From: Methylomonas rapida | GTDB lineage: Bacteria; Pseudomonadota; Gammaproteobacteria; Methylococcales; Methylomonadaceae | Direction: 5' to 3' | Assembly: GCF_024360925.2 (NCBI RefSeq) | Contig: NZ_CP113517.1 | Span: 1,612,001 to 1,676,000 of the forward strand | Length of the DNA stretch: 64,000 nucleotides | Shown here: in pieces, positions 10,690 to 18,489 of the stretch | Numbering within the stretch: position 1 is the first letter of the stretch | Layout of the letters: each line of letters starts with the position of its first letter | The notes under the pieces: model-generated | Databases searched by the model: none | Told to the model about the DNA's origin: nothing | What the model saw: only the letters and a program-made list of their open reading frames with translations | Program-made: the position numbers and the translations under genes

Positions 10690-12540
10690 TTAGTCTGGCA
10701 GAGCGAACACGGTCAGTGTACCACCCAACTTGGTGTAAGAGCTCAAGCTTCTGTAAGCACCAACCGCACCCAAACCTTCGGAGTTGGTTGATGCTTCGCC
10801 TGAATCCAGGCCAGCCGCGATACCGATACCTGCCCAGCCACCGATACCTGACAGAACGCCAACGTATTGTTTGCCTTCGAATTCCCAGGTATTGACGTTG
10901 CCGATGATGCCGGATGGGGTTTTGAATTTGTACAATTCCTTACCGGTTTTGGCGTCAACGGCTTTCAGGTAGCCTTCCAGGGTGCCGTAGAATACTACGC
11001 CACCCGCGGTTGCGACAGAACCTGACCAAACGGAGAATTGTTCTTTGTTCGACCAAACGATTTTGCCGGTTTTTGCGTCAAATGCGGTGAATTGACCCAG
11101 GTTGGTGCTGTCGTCTTTTTTGCCGGTCAGCACGTCAGCGCCAGCAGGCATCATGGACAGGGTCGCACCTACGTAGGGCTGACCTGCGGTGTAGCTAACT
11201 TCGAACGGTTCGTACTCCATGCACAAGTGGTTGCCGGAGATGTAGAACAAGCCGGTTTGTGGAGAGTAAGACACAGGTGCCATGTTTTTGGCGCCCAACG
11301 CTGCAGGGCAGGTGCCTACAGTATTGACGTCTTCGCCGTTATGTTCGGTAGAGAACTCGGGCACGACTTGCGGACGGCCGGTTTTCATGTCGACGTGGCT
11401 AGCCCAGTTGACGGATTTGTCGAATTTCTCGGCAACCAACAGTTCACCGGTTTCACGGTCCAGGGTGTAACCAAAGCCGTTACGGTCGAAATGCACGATG
11501 GTTTTATGCATTTTGCCTTTGACTTCTTGGTCAACCAGGACGGTTTCGTTGATGCCGTCGTAGTCCCATTCGTCGTGTGGAGTCATTTGGTAAACCCATT
11601 TGACTTCACCGGTGTCGGCGTCACGCGCCCACAAGGACATGGACCATTTGTTGTCGCCTGGACGTTGTACAGGGTTCCAGGTGGATGGATTGCCTGAACC
11701 GTAGTAGACCAGGTTCAATTTAGGATCGTAGGAATACCAGCCCCAGGTGGTGCCACCGCCGATTTTCCATTGGTCGCCTTTCCAGGTGGCCAAGCTTGAT
11801 TCCGGTTTCAGCGGGGTAACTTTGCCGTCTTCCCAGGTGGTGGATTTGCCCGGTTTGATCAGGGTGTCCTTGTCAGGACCCATGCTGTAGCCTTTCCATG
11901 CCAATTGGCCGGTACGGATGTCATAAGCCGCCAGGAAGCCGCGCACACCGAATTCACCGCCGGAGATACCGGTCAGTACTTTGTCTTTGACGACCAATGG
12001 CGCCTGGGTGTTGGTCATGCCCAGTTTCGGGTCGCCGTTTTGTACGCTCCATACGCGTTTACCGGTTTTGGCATCCAGGGCAGTCAGTACGGTGTCTGAT
12101 TGTTGCAGGAAGATTTTGCCATCGCCGTATGCCAGACCGCGGTTGACGGTGTCGCAGCACATGACAGGAATGGTGACATCGGCATCCATGGTTGGGGTGA
12201 ATTCCCAGATGACCGCTTTGGTTTTTTGGTCGATCGCATAAACGGTGTTAGGGAACGGAGTATGAATGTACATAATGCCGTTAACAACCAAAGGACCGCC
12301 CTCATGGCCACGCAGAACGCCGGTGGAGAAAGTCCAGGCCGGTTGCAGGTTTTTTACGTTTTGAGTGTTGATTTGTGACAGTTTACTGTAGCGAGTACCG
12401 GCATAGTCACCACCCCAGGTTGCCCAGTTGGCAGGGTTTTGGGTCAGTTTTTCAACATCACTGTTGGCAGTGGTTACTGCAGGTGTAGCAAGAATAGTTG
12501 CTATAGTCGAAGCAAGCAGCCAGTTTTTTACAGGCTTCAT
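10690..12540 (-). CDS. xoxF: Lanthanide-dependent methanol dehydrogenase, PQQ-binding
   Basis: XoxF oxidises methanol in the periplasm with PQQ and passes electrons to a c-type cytochrome. The 616-residue protein has a signal peptide (cleavage near residue 25), the vicinal disulfide pair Cys128-Cys129 in [10 protein letters not shown], and beta-propeller tryptophan-docking repeats. Metal and catalytic residues by position and motif are Glu196, Asn284 in GSGNPSTW, Asp326, and the extra Asp328 in [10 protein letters not shown]. Ca-type MxaF has Ala at this last place, so Asp328 marks the rare-earth enzyme. GGGAGGAAA is a very strong ribosome site. XoxJ lies downstream; no xoxG cytochrome is in the window. 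Confidence 0.97.
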   Translation of the reverse strand: MKPVKNWLLASTIATILATPAVTTANSDVEKLTQNPANWATWGGDYAGTRYSKLSQINTQNVKNLQPAWTFSTGVLRGHEGGPLVVNGIMYIHTPFPNTVYAIDQKTKAVIWEFTPTMDADVTIPVMCCDTVNRGLAYGDGKIFLQQSDTVLTALDAKTGKRVWSVQNGDPKLGMTNTQAPLVVKDKVLTGISGGEFGVRGFLAAYDIRTGQLAWKGYSMGPDKDTLIKPGKSTTWEDGKVTPLKPESSLATWKGDQWKIGGGTTWGWYSYDPKLNLVYYGSGNPSTWNPVQRPGDNKWSMSLWARDADTGEVKWVYQMTPHDEWDYDGINETVLVDQEVKGKMHKTIVHFDRNGFGYTLDRETGELLVAEKFDKSVNWASHVDMKTGRPQVVPEFSTEHNGEDVNTVGTCPAALGAKNMAPVSYSPQTGLFYISGNHLCMEYEPFEVSYTAGQPYVGATLSMMPAGADVLTGKKDDSTNLGQFTAFDAKTGKIVWSNKEQFSVWSGSVATAGGVVFYGTLEGYLKAVDAKTGKELYKFKTPSGIIGNVNTWEFEGKQYVGVLSGIGGWAGIGIAAGLDSGEASTNSEGLGAVGAYRSLSSYTKLGGTLTVFALPD

Positions 12541-12971
12541 ATGTTTCCTCCCGGTAATCTGCTGATAAAGACAGAGTACGTTTTTGTATTGTTAAGACTA
12601 ATATTAGTGTTAAAGCTCTTAGTTTGGATGACTGTCTTCTGTAGCATTACCGGCGGGAGCCGAGTGCAGTTGGATAGCCAAACCAGATGCGTAAATTGAA
12701 GGATTTTTTCCTAAAAGTCAACCCGAAAAAGTCTCGTCCACGCGGGGCAAGGCAATAAATTCAAGGCTGATAAGCGTTTATCAAAATCACCGTTTAAATA
12801 TGGGTAGTCCAAATGCGCTAATTTGCTCGGGGCGTTGTCGTATCGATTCGCTTCTTTTATGGGGTAAAAGATTATCTGGATCGGTTTTCCGGGTGCGCTG
12901 CCTGTCGCAAGGCATCTTGTTTTTCCGGTTTGGTGTTACACTTTCAGCGTCAATTTTCGAGCAAATTTTTT
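12541..12971. promoter_or_regulatory. Divergent upstream region of xoxF and the GcvR-like gene
   Basis: This 431-base region has no supportable gene. It carries the xoxF leader: the Shine-Dalgarno GGGAGGAAA reads on the minus strand at about 12545-12553. A perfect 12-bp palindrome ACTAATATTAGT is at 12597-12608, 57 bases before the xoxF start, which could be an operator. I could not pick a convincing -35/-10 pair for either gene. Short open frames here lack ribosome sites and family features. Confidence 0.4.
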
Positions 12972-13505
12972 ATGCAGCTTGCAATCACGGTTTTGGGTAG
13001 TAGAACGGATACCTTCGTCGCGGAATTATTGTCGGCGATCAATAGTTGTCAATGTAGCGTGTTGGAGCTAAGAACCTCCAACCTGACTGAAATCACGGCG
13101 GTTTATGTTCTGCTCGACGGCAACTGGAATCATGTGGCCAAGCTGGAAGGCTTGCTGGATATTCTGCGCAATCGCTTTCAAATGCAGATCAGTCTGTTGC
13201 GGCCAGAGGAATTGGCTGTTGCGCAAGACGTACAGGAAGGCGTGCCCTATACGCTGGAAACCATATCAATGGAGAAAAAGGATTTGCTGTATGCCGTGAC
13301 ATCGTTTCTGCTGGATCGCGGTGTCGTCATCGATGAAATCAGCGCGAATCTGCATCCGGCATTGATGTTCAGCAACCAGATTTTTTCGACCCGTTTCACG
13401 CTGCTGGTTCCGCCGAACGTGCGTATTTTGTCGTTGCGCGAGGAGTTTCTGGATTTTTGCGACGGCTTGAATATCGATGCCATTCTCGAACCCATCAAAC
13501 GTTGA
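12972..13505 (+). CDS. GcvR-like ACT-domain protein (glycine cleavage repressor family)
   Basis: The 177-residue protein starts at the ATG at 12972, where the family begins (MQLAITVLGSRTDTFVAELL); an in-frame start 42 bases upstream adds residues unlike the family. It reads as two ACT-like domains of about 80 residues each, the second with LLYAVTSFLLDRGVVIDEIS. GcvR works with GcvA to repress the glycine cleavage operon in enterobacteria, but no gcv gene is near, so the target is uncertain. The next gene (peroxiredoxin) starts 4 bases after its stop, so both are probably cotranscribed, as gcvR and bcp are in many gammaproteobacteria. Confidence 0.75.
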   Translation: MQLAITVLGSRTDTFVAELLSAINSCQCSVLELRTSNLTEITAVYVLLDGNWNHVAKLEGLLDILRNRFQMQISLLRPEELAVAQDVQEGVPYTLETISMEKKDLLYAVTSFLLDRGVVIDEISANLHPALMFSNQIFSTRFTLLVPPNVRILSLREEFLDFCDGLNIDAILEPIKR

Positions 13506-13509
13506 TCCC

Positions 13510-13977
13510 ATGACTGCAATCGCCATTGGCCAGACCATTCCCGATTTTGAGTTGCCAGCGACAGGTGACAAGACCTTGTCACCGGGTGATTTTGAAGGCA
13601 AAAAACTGCTGCTGTATTTTTACCCCAAGGACAATACGCCCGGATGTACCCAGGAAGGCCAAGCCTTCAGGGACAACATCGAAGCGTTTGAACGCTTGAA
13701 TACGGCCATTTTGGGCGTTTCCAGGGATAGCATGAGGATGCACGAAGGCTTTAAATGCAAACAAAACTTTCCGTTCGATCTGCTCTCTGATCAGGATGAG
13801 CAGTTGTGTCAGTTGTTTGATGTAATCAAGCTGAAAAACATGTACGGCAAGCAAGTACGCGGTATCGAACGCAGTAGCTTTTTATTCGATGAAAAAGGTG
13901 TCTTGATCCATGAATGGCGCAAAGTCAAAGTCAAGGATCACGTTCAGGACGTCTTGCACGTTTTGCAACAACTTTGA
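13510..13977 (+). CDS. Peroxiredoxin, PrxQ/BCP family (alpha3-type Cys pair)
   Basis: The 155-residue thiol peroxidase starts at the ATG at 13510, four bases after the GcvR-like gene. The peroxidatic Cys46 is in YFYPKDNTPGCTQEG. The second Cys five residues on, found in E. coli BCP, is absent, but Cys83 in GFKCKQNF is placed where alpha3-type PrxQ enzymes keep the resolving Cys. It would reduce hydroperoxides using thioredoxin. It ends 9 bases from the convergent SEC-C gene. A second paralogue is at 16034-16513. Confidence 0.92.
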   Translation: MTAIAIGQTIPDFELPATGDKTLSPGDFEGKKLLLYFYPKDNTPGCTQEGQAFRDNIEAFERLNTAILGVSRDSMRMHEGFKCKQNFPFDLLSDQDEQLCQLFDVIKLKNMYGKQVRGIERSSFLFDEKGVLIHEWRKVKVKDHVQDVLHVLQQL

Positions 13978-13986
13978 CCAAACCCT

Positions 13987-14481
13987 TCAGCGGCCGCAGC
14001 AGTGCTTGAATTTCTTGCCGCTGCCGCAGGCACATAAGGCATTGCGACCGGCATTTGCGGTGCTTGCAACCTTGCCGGCCGCTTTTATCACGCCATCCAG
14101 ATACAGCCAGCGTTGATTGGTTTTGACGAAACGGCTGATTTCATGCATGAAATAGCTTTCACCGTCCTGGCTGTAATAGGCTTTGAATTCGACGATGCCC
14201 TTGCTGTCTTTGGCGCCGCCTTTTTTACAGTCGATGATCTGTAGTGTTTGCCAAGCGGCCGTTTCCTTGGAAAAGTCTATCGATGCAGGGCGTTTGCTCG
14301 TATCCCAACTGGCCAGCAGATAGTCGACGTTTCTTAGCGCATAAGCCGTAAAGCGCGAACGCATCAATTGCTCGGCGGTGGCGGGCAATTTTTCGCCAGC
14401 GTGATAGGGGCCGCAGCAATCGGAATAATTCAGGCCCGAGCCGCACAAACAGGTTTCGGTATGGGATGTCATGGTCGTCAT
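13987..14481 (-). CDS. YchJ-family protein with N- and C-terminal SEC-C zinc motifs
   Basis: The protein is 164 residues if started at 14481 (a second ATG lies 9 bases later); the longer frame upstream reads through a repeat element and is rejected. It has Cys-rich SEC-C motifs at both ends (CLCGSGLNYSDCCG and CACGSGKKFKHCC), typical zinc-binding knuckles also found at the SecA tail, around a YchJ central domain (LMRSRFTAYALRNVDYLLASW). The biochemical role of YchJ is not established. The gene is convergent with the upstream peroxiredoxin and preceded by a MITE-like repeat. Confidence 0.88.
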   Translation of the reverse strand: MTTMTSHTETCLCGSGLNYSDCCGPYHAGEKLPATAEQLMRSRFTAYALRNVDYLLASWDTSKRPASIDFSKETAAWQTLQIIDCKKGGAKDSKGIVEFKAYYSQDGESYFMHEISRFVKTNQRWLYLDGVIKAAGKVASTANAGRNALCACGSGKKFKHCCGR

Positions 14482-14543
14482 GGCTGAATAGTTTACCGAA
14501 ATTCCATCGGCCAAGGCGAACAGACAGGCTATCATGGTCTTTA

Positions 14544-14708
14544 TCCTAAAAACATCAGTAGTCCACGAAAAGCACGAAAGACACGAAATAAAACAGATGG
14601 TTACGTCACTTGATTTAGTTACCCGCAAGGTGTCGGCTTTTTGAGCAATAACTTTTTGAAACTGTTCGTGATTTTTGTGTGTTTCGTGGACCAAATGATT
14701 TTTATAGG
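14544..14708. repeat. MITE-like intergenic element, copy 1
   Basis: About 165 bases with related ends in inverted orientation: the left end reads TCCTAAAAACATCAGTAGTC and continues CACGAAA; the right end, read on the other strand, begins CCTATAAAAATCATTTGGTC and continues CACGAAAC. The left side also has three CACGAAA repeats. The right 54 bases (14655-14708) are nearly identical to 35269-35322, and the left end matches 35166-35187. There is no coding capacity. A non-autonomous mobile element or structured intergenic repeat is the likely explanation. Confidence 0.65.
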
Positions 14709-14744
14709 TTTATTGGTTGTTGCTCATAAGCTCAAGGGGGCGTC

Positions 14745-15980
14745 GTGCGTATTGCGTTGAATACTCAAATCCTGGTTGGCGCCTTATCGGGTGTCGCGCT
14801 GGGTTTGCTGTTTGCTCGTCTGGGGCCCGATGCCGGCGGCGTCAAACAAGGGATATTTGTTTGCAGCCTGATCGGTAACTTGTTTACCGACTTGTTGAAA
14901 ATGGTGCTGGTGCCATTGGTATTTACCTCGATAGCCGTTGGCGTCGCCAATTTGCGTCAGCATAGACAACTGCATAGGGTCTGGGTGTCGACACTCGGCT
15001 TCTTCGTGCTGTCCATGGCATTGGCCATTGCGTTGGCCTTGCTGGCCTCTAATTGGTTTGAGCCGGGCAAGGGGCTGAGTCTCGATTTATTCCAACAAGC
15101 CGATCGCAACATCGCCGCCAAGCACATGAGTTTTGCCGAATTCATCGCCGGTTTTCTGCATGGTTTGTTTGTCAATCCCTTTGCAGCGCTGGCGCAGGGC
15201 AATGTATTGGCGATCGTGATGTTTGCCTTGTTGCTGGGGATTGCATTGGTGATGGGCGGCGAGCGCTATCGTAATATTCTGCAACTGTTGCAGGAAGGCC
15301 TGGAGCTGATGCTGCGCATGGTCGGCTGGGTCATGCGCCTGGCGCCGTTTGGCATACTGGCCTTGCTGGCTCAACTGCTGGCGACGCAAAACCTCGCGGT
15401 GTTGAGCAGTCTGGCGGCATTCGTCGGCGTGGTATTGGGGACGACTTTGCTGCATGGTTTCGTCGTGTTGCCGCTGCTGTTGTTCTTGCTGACGAAAATG
15501 TCGCCGCTGCGTTTTTTCCGCGCTTCCCGTGAAGCGTTGATCACGGCATTCGCCACCAGTTCCAGTTCCGCCACCTTGCCGGTTACCTTGCGTTGCGCCG
15601 AGCAGCATCTGCATGTCAAGCCCAGCATCGCCGGTTTCGTGATTCCGCTGGGCGCCACGGCGAACATGGATGGGACGGCGTTATATGAAGCGGCCGCGGC
15701 CTTGTTCGTGGCCAATCTGGCGAATATCGAGCTGGATTTGGCTCAGCAAATGATCGTGTTCTTCACGACGATGCTGGCCGCGATCGGCGCGCCAGGCATT
15801 CCGAGCGCCGGCATGGTGACGATGGTCATGGTGTTGCAGTCTGTCGGCTTGCCGGCCGAAGCCGTGGCCATCTTACTGCCTATCGATCGCTTGCTGGATA
15901 CCTTTCGTACCATGGTCAACGTCGAAGGCGACATGGTGGTGAGTTTGCTGGTGCAGCGGGTTTTGCAAGACAAGGCTTGA
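14745..15980 (+). CDS. Dicarboxylate/amino acid:cation symporter (DAACS family)
   Basis: The 411-residue inner-membrane protein starts at GTG 14745. It has eight or so hydrophobic segments and the family's serine-rich reentrant loop ATSSSSATLPVTL, followed by GATANMDGTALYEA, which holds the NMDGT substrate/sodium-binding motif, and the second reentrant AIGAPGIPSAG. Relatives import glutamate, aspartate, or C4-dicarboxylates with sodium or protons; the exact substrate is not predictable. It stands alone between the repeat element and a terminator. Confidence 0.93.
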   Translation: MRIALNTQILVGALSGVALGLLFARLGPDAGGVKQGIFVCSLIGNLFTDLLKMVLVPLVFTSIAVGVANLRQHRQLHRVWVSTLGFFVLSMALAIALALLASNWFEPGKGLSLDLFQQADRNIAAKHMSFAEFIAGFLHGLFVNPFAALAQGNVLAIVMFALLLGIALVMGGERYRNILQLLQEGLELMLRMVGWVMRLAPFGILALLAQLLATQNLAVLSSLAAFVGVVLGTTLLHGFVVLPLLLFLLTKMSPLRFFRASREALITAFATSSSSATLPVTLRCAEQHLHVKPSIAGFVIPLGATANMDGTALYEAAAALFVANLANIELDLAQQMIVFFTTMLAAIGAPGIPSAGMVTMVMVLQSVGLPAEAVAILLPIDRLLDTFRTMVNVEGDMVVSLLVQRVLQDKA

Positions 15981-15988
15981 ATCGGGAT

Positions 15989-16026
15989 CAGGCCAAGCGA
16001 CGCGATGTTTCGAGTTGCTTGGCCTG
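15989..16026. terminator. Hairpin between convergent symporter and peroxiredoxin genes
   Basis: A perfect 10-bp stem (CAGGCCAAGC / GCTTGGCCTG) surrounds an 18-base loop, followed on the plus strand by TTTCGG. It sits 9 bases after the symporter stop and 8 bases from the end of the leftward peroxiredoxin, so it probably serves both. The T tract is short. Confidence 0.5.
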
Positions 16027-16033
16027 TTTCGGC

Positions 16034-16513
16034 TTAATGGCTCAGGCCTTTGATGATGTCCAATACTGCTTGCGCATGGCCTTCATGGTTGACGCCGTAC
16101 ATCGCTTCGATCAGCAGGCCGTCTTTGCCGATGATGAAGGTGGAGCGGACGATTTTCCATTTCTTGACCCCGTCTTTCTCGACTTCCTGCCAGACGCCAT
16201 AGCTATCGCACAGCTCGCCGGAGGTGTCGGCCAACAATTGCACGTTCAGGCCATATTTATGGATGAAAGCCCGGTGACTTTCGCAATCATCTTTGCTGAC
16301 GCCAATGATGACGGTATCCAGCGCGGCAAACTGGTCGGCGAGACTCGTGAAATCGTTGGCTTCTATCGTGCAGCCAGGCGTGTCATCCTTGGGATAGAAG
16401 TATAGCACCACGTTTTTTTCGCCCTTGTAATCGGACAAGTACAGCAGTTTGTTGTCTTGATTGACGGCGCGGAAAAACGGCGCTGCCTGGTTTTTTTCTA
16501 ATAATTGTGACAT
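16034..16513 (-). CDS. bcp: Peroxiredoxin, BCP/PrxQ family
   Basis: The 159-residue thiol peroxidase starts at 16513 with GGAGAATCC just upstream. The peroxidatic Cys48 is in YFYPKDDTPGCTIEA. As in the paralogue at 13510, no Cys stands five residues later; Cys77 (SKDDCESH) or Cys near LCDSYG could be the resolving residue. The full thioredoxin-fold motif set of the family follows (VIIGVSKDD, WKIVRSTFIIGKDG). It lies 157 bases downstream of rpiA on the same strand. Confidence 0.93.
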   Translation of the reverse strand: MSQLLEKNQAAPFFRAVNQDNKLLYLSDYKGEKNVVLYFYPKDDTPGCTIEANDFTSLADQFAALDTVIIGVSKDDCESHRAFIHKYGLNVQLLADTSGELCDSYGVWQEVEKDGVKKWKIVRSTFIIGKDGLLIEAMYGVNHEGHAQAVLDIIKGLSH

Positions 16514-16670
16514 TGGATTCTCCTTTGATTCGGCCTTGAAACAGCGGGGCAATAGCATATTGCCGACTCCCCGCCGACGTTCAGGATAAGCCCGGATGGG
16601 TCGTAATGCCAATAGTCGAAAGCGGAATCAGGCCAGCTCGGGCAAGAAAAGAACCCAAACGAGATGGCTT

Positions 16671-17336
16671 TTAAGCCTGGTATTCGTCGACGTTGCCGTC
16701 GCGGCCGCAAAACACCGTGGTGGCCAAACCCTTGAAGATGCCATGCTCGACGATGCCCGGTATGGCGTTCAGGCGGTCGTTCAGCGTTGCAGCATCCATG
16801 GCCGGGGCGAAGGTCGTATCCAGCACCAGGCTGCCGTAAGACGTCACGAAAAGACCGTCTCCGTTGCGCCGCAGCAATGCCTCGCCACCGATGTCCGCCA
16901 GGCTGCGTTGCACGAGTTGCCAGGCGAAGGGCATCACTTCGATTGGAATGGGGGAATTCTGTCCGATACGTTGAACTTGTTTGCTGGGATCGATCAGCAC
17001 CCAGAAGGCTTCGCTGGCTTTGGCCAGCAGTTTTTCTCGCACCAAATCGGCACCGCGACCCTTCAGCAAGGTCAGGTCGGTTGTGACTTCGTCGGCGCCA
17101 TCTACATAAACGTCCAGCCGTGAGACCTGTTCGATGCCGCGCAAGGGAAGGCCCAGGTCTTGAGCCTTGATCGCGCTGACGACCGAGCTGGCGACTACCT
17201 GTACCTGTAACGAATCCTGGCGGCGTGCCAGCGCCTCGATGAAGAAATTGGCCGTGGAGCCCGTACCAAGCCCGACCAGCATGCCTTTTTCGATCCGTTG
17301 GGCGGCGTGTTCGGCGACGCGTTGTTTGTCGTTCAT
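16671..17336 (-). CDS. rpiA: Ribose-5-phosphate isomerase A
   Basis: RpiA interconverts ribose-5-phosphate and ribulose-5-phosphate, which matters in the ribulose monophosphate cycle of type I methanotrophs as well as the pentose phosphate pathway. The 221 residues are a normal length. Motifs are GLGTGSTANFFIEAL for phosphate binding, DVYVDGADEV with the active-site Asp residues, and LLKGRGADLVREKLLA with the catalytic Glu and Lys. It lies between the peroxiredoxin and the LpxD-like gene on the same strand. Confidence 0.96.
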   Translation of the reverse strand: MNDKQRVAEHAAQRIEKGMLVGLGTGSTANFFIEALARRQDSLQVQVVASSVVSAIKAQDLGLPLRGIEQVSRLDVYVDGADEVTTDLTLLKGRGADLVREKLLAKASEAFWVLIDPSKQVQRIGQNSPIPIEVMPFAWQLVQRSLADIGGEALLRRNGDGLFVTSYGSLVLDTTFAPAMDAATLNDRLNAIPGIVEHGIFKGLATTVFCGRDGNVDEYQA

Positions 17337-17452
17337 GGCGGATTCCTCGTCAAAGTTAAAGATGCGTGATCCACAAAAAATGAGAGCCAGAGCCTATGCG
17401 AAGTTAAGCGCTTTTTCAAAAATAGCCAAACCGCGCTTTTTAGCTCAAAGGC

Positions 17453-18481
17453 CTATTTTTCCAGTTTATCCAGGCGGTTTTCCAGGTTTTTGATTTTTTG
17501 TATCAGCTCCGGTAATTTCGCCAAAGCGGCCAGTTCGCGCCAGATGACTTTTCTGTCCTTGGCCGGACTGCCCCAGACTTGCGCGCCTGAGTCTATGTTC
17601 TGCGATACGCCGCTCCGGGCCATCACGACGGCGCGGCTGCCGATTTTGACATGATCGGCCACGCCGACGCTACCGGCCAGAATGGCGCCGTCCTCAATCG
17701 TGCAGGAACCGGAGATGCCGCATTGGCCGCAAATGATGACATTGCGGCCGACCACGTTGTTATGGCCAAGCTGTACCAGATTGTCGATTTTGCTGCCCCA
17801 GCCGATGCGCGTCGAGCCCAGCGCGCCCCGGTCGATACAGGTATTGGCGCCAATCTCGACATTGTCTTCTATCACCACGTTGCCGACATGGGGGACCTTG
17901 ACGTGCTGGTTGTTGCGATATTTGTAACCAAAGCCGTCCGCGCCGATGATACTGCCGGCATGAATGATGACGTTGTTGCCGATCACGCTGTTATCGTAAA
18001 TCACCGCGTTGGGGTGAATGCGGCAATTGTTGCCGATACTGACGTTGTTTCCGATTTGAACGCTGGCTTCTATCGTACTGTTGTCGCCGATGCGGCAGCG
18101 CTCGCCTATGCTGGAAAAGGGACCGATATGGACATCTTGACCCAAGGTTACATCGTCCGCCAGTACGGCTTGTGCGGAAATTTGTCTTTTCCGGGCAGGT
18201 TCTGGATGCAGCGCGCCGACGGCTTTCAGAAAGCTCATTTCCGGGTCTTTGCAAACCAACAGGGTCATGTTGGCCGGGATGTCGGCCTCCAGCAATTGTT
18301 CGGAAATAAAGCAGGCCGAAGCCTGGCAGCTCTGCAAATATTTTTTGTATTTGCCATCGCTTAGTACCGTAACCTGATGGGCTTGCGCGGACATGATGTC
18401 GGCGGCCGAATCGATGCCGAGAGCAGGATCGCCGCCCTGAGGCCGAGCGTCGCAAAGTTGAGCCAATTCCGTGATCTGCAT
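17453..18481 (-). CDS. lpxD: UDP-3-O-acylglucosamine N-acyltransferase-like (LpxD family)
   Basis: The 342-residue protein starts at 18481, the usual LpxD start; upstream frame overlaps the neighbour and is rejected. It has an N-terminal uridine-binding-like domain (about 1-100), then a left-handed beta-helix of hexapeptide repeats (IGDNSTIEASVQIGNNVSIG), the IIGADGFGYKYRN loop, and QLGHNNVVG with the probable catalytic His. A C-terminal helix is coiled-coil-like. LpxD adds the second acyl chain in lipid A synthesis. The gene is not beside lpxA or fabZ and so may be a second copy or a related sugar N-acyltransferase. Confidence 0.85.
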   Translation of the reverse strand: MQITELAQLCDARPQGGDPALGIDSAADIMSAQAHQVTVLSDGKYKKYLQSCQASACFISEQLLEADIPANMTLLVCKDPEMSFLKAVGALHPEPARKRQISAQAVLADDVTLGQDVHIGPFSSIGERCRIGDNSTIEASVQIGNNVSIGNNCRIHPNAVIYDNSVIGNNVIIHAGSIIGADGFGYKYRNNQHVKVPHVGNVVIEDNVEIGANTCIDRGALGSTRIGWGSKIDNLVQLGHNNVVGRNVIICGQCGISGSCTIEDGAILAGSVGVADHVKIGSRAVVMARSGVSQNIDSGAQVWGSPAKDRKVIWRELAALAKLPELIQKIKNLENRLDKLEK

Positions 18482-18489
18482 GTTGAATC

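Noticed and set aside
10690..12540. Calcium-type methanol dehydrogenase MxaF
   Set aside because: Asp328 two residues after catalytic Asp326 (WDYDG) marks the rare-earth XoxF type, and no mxaI or mxaG follows.
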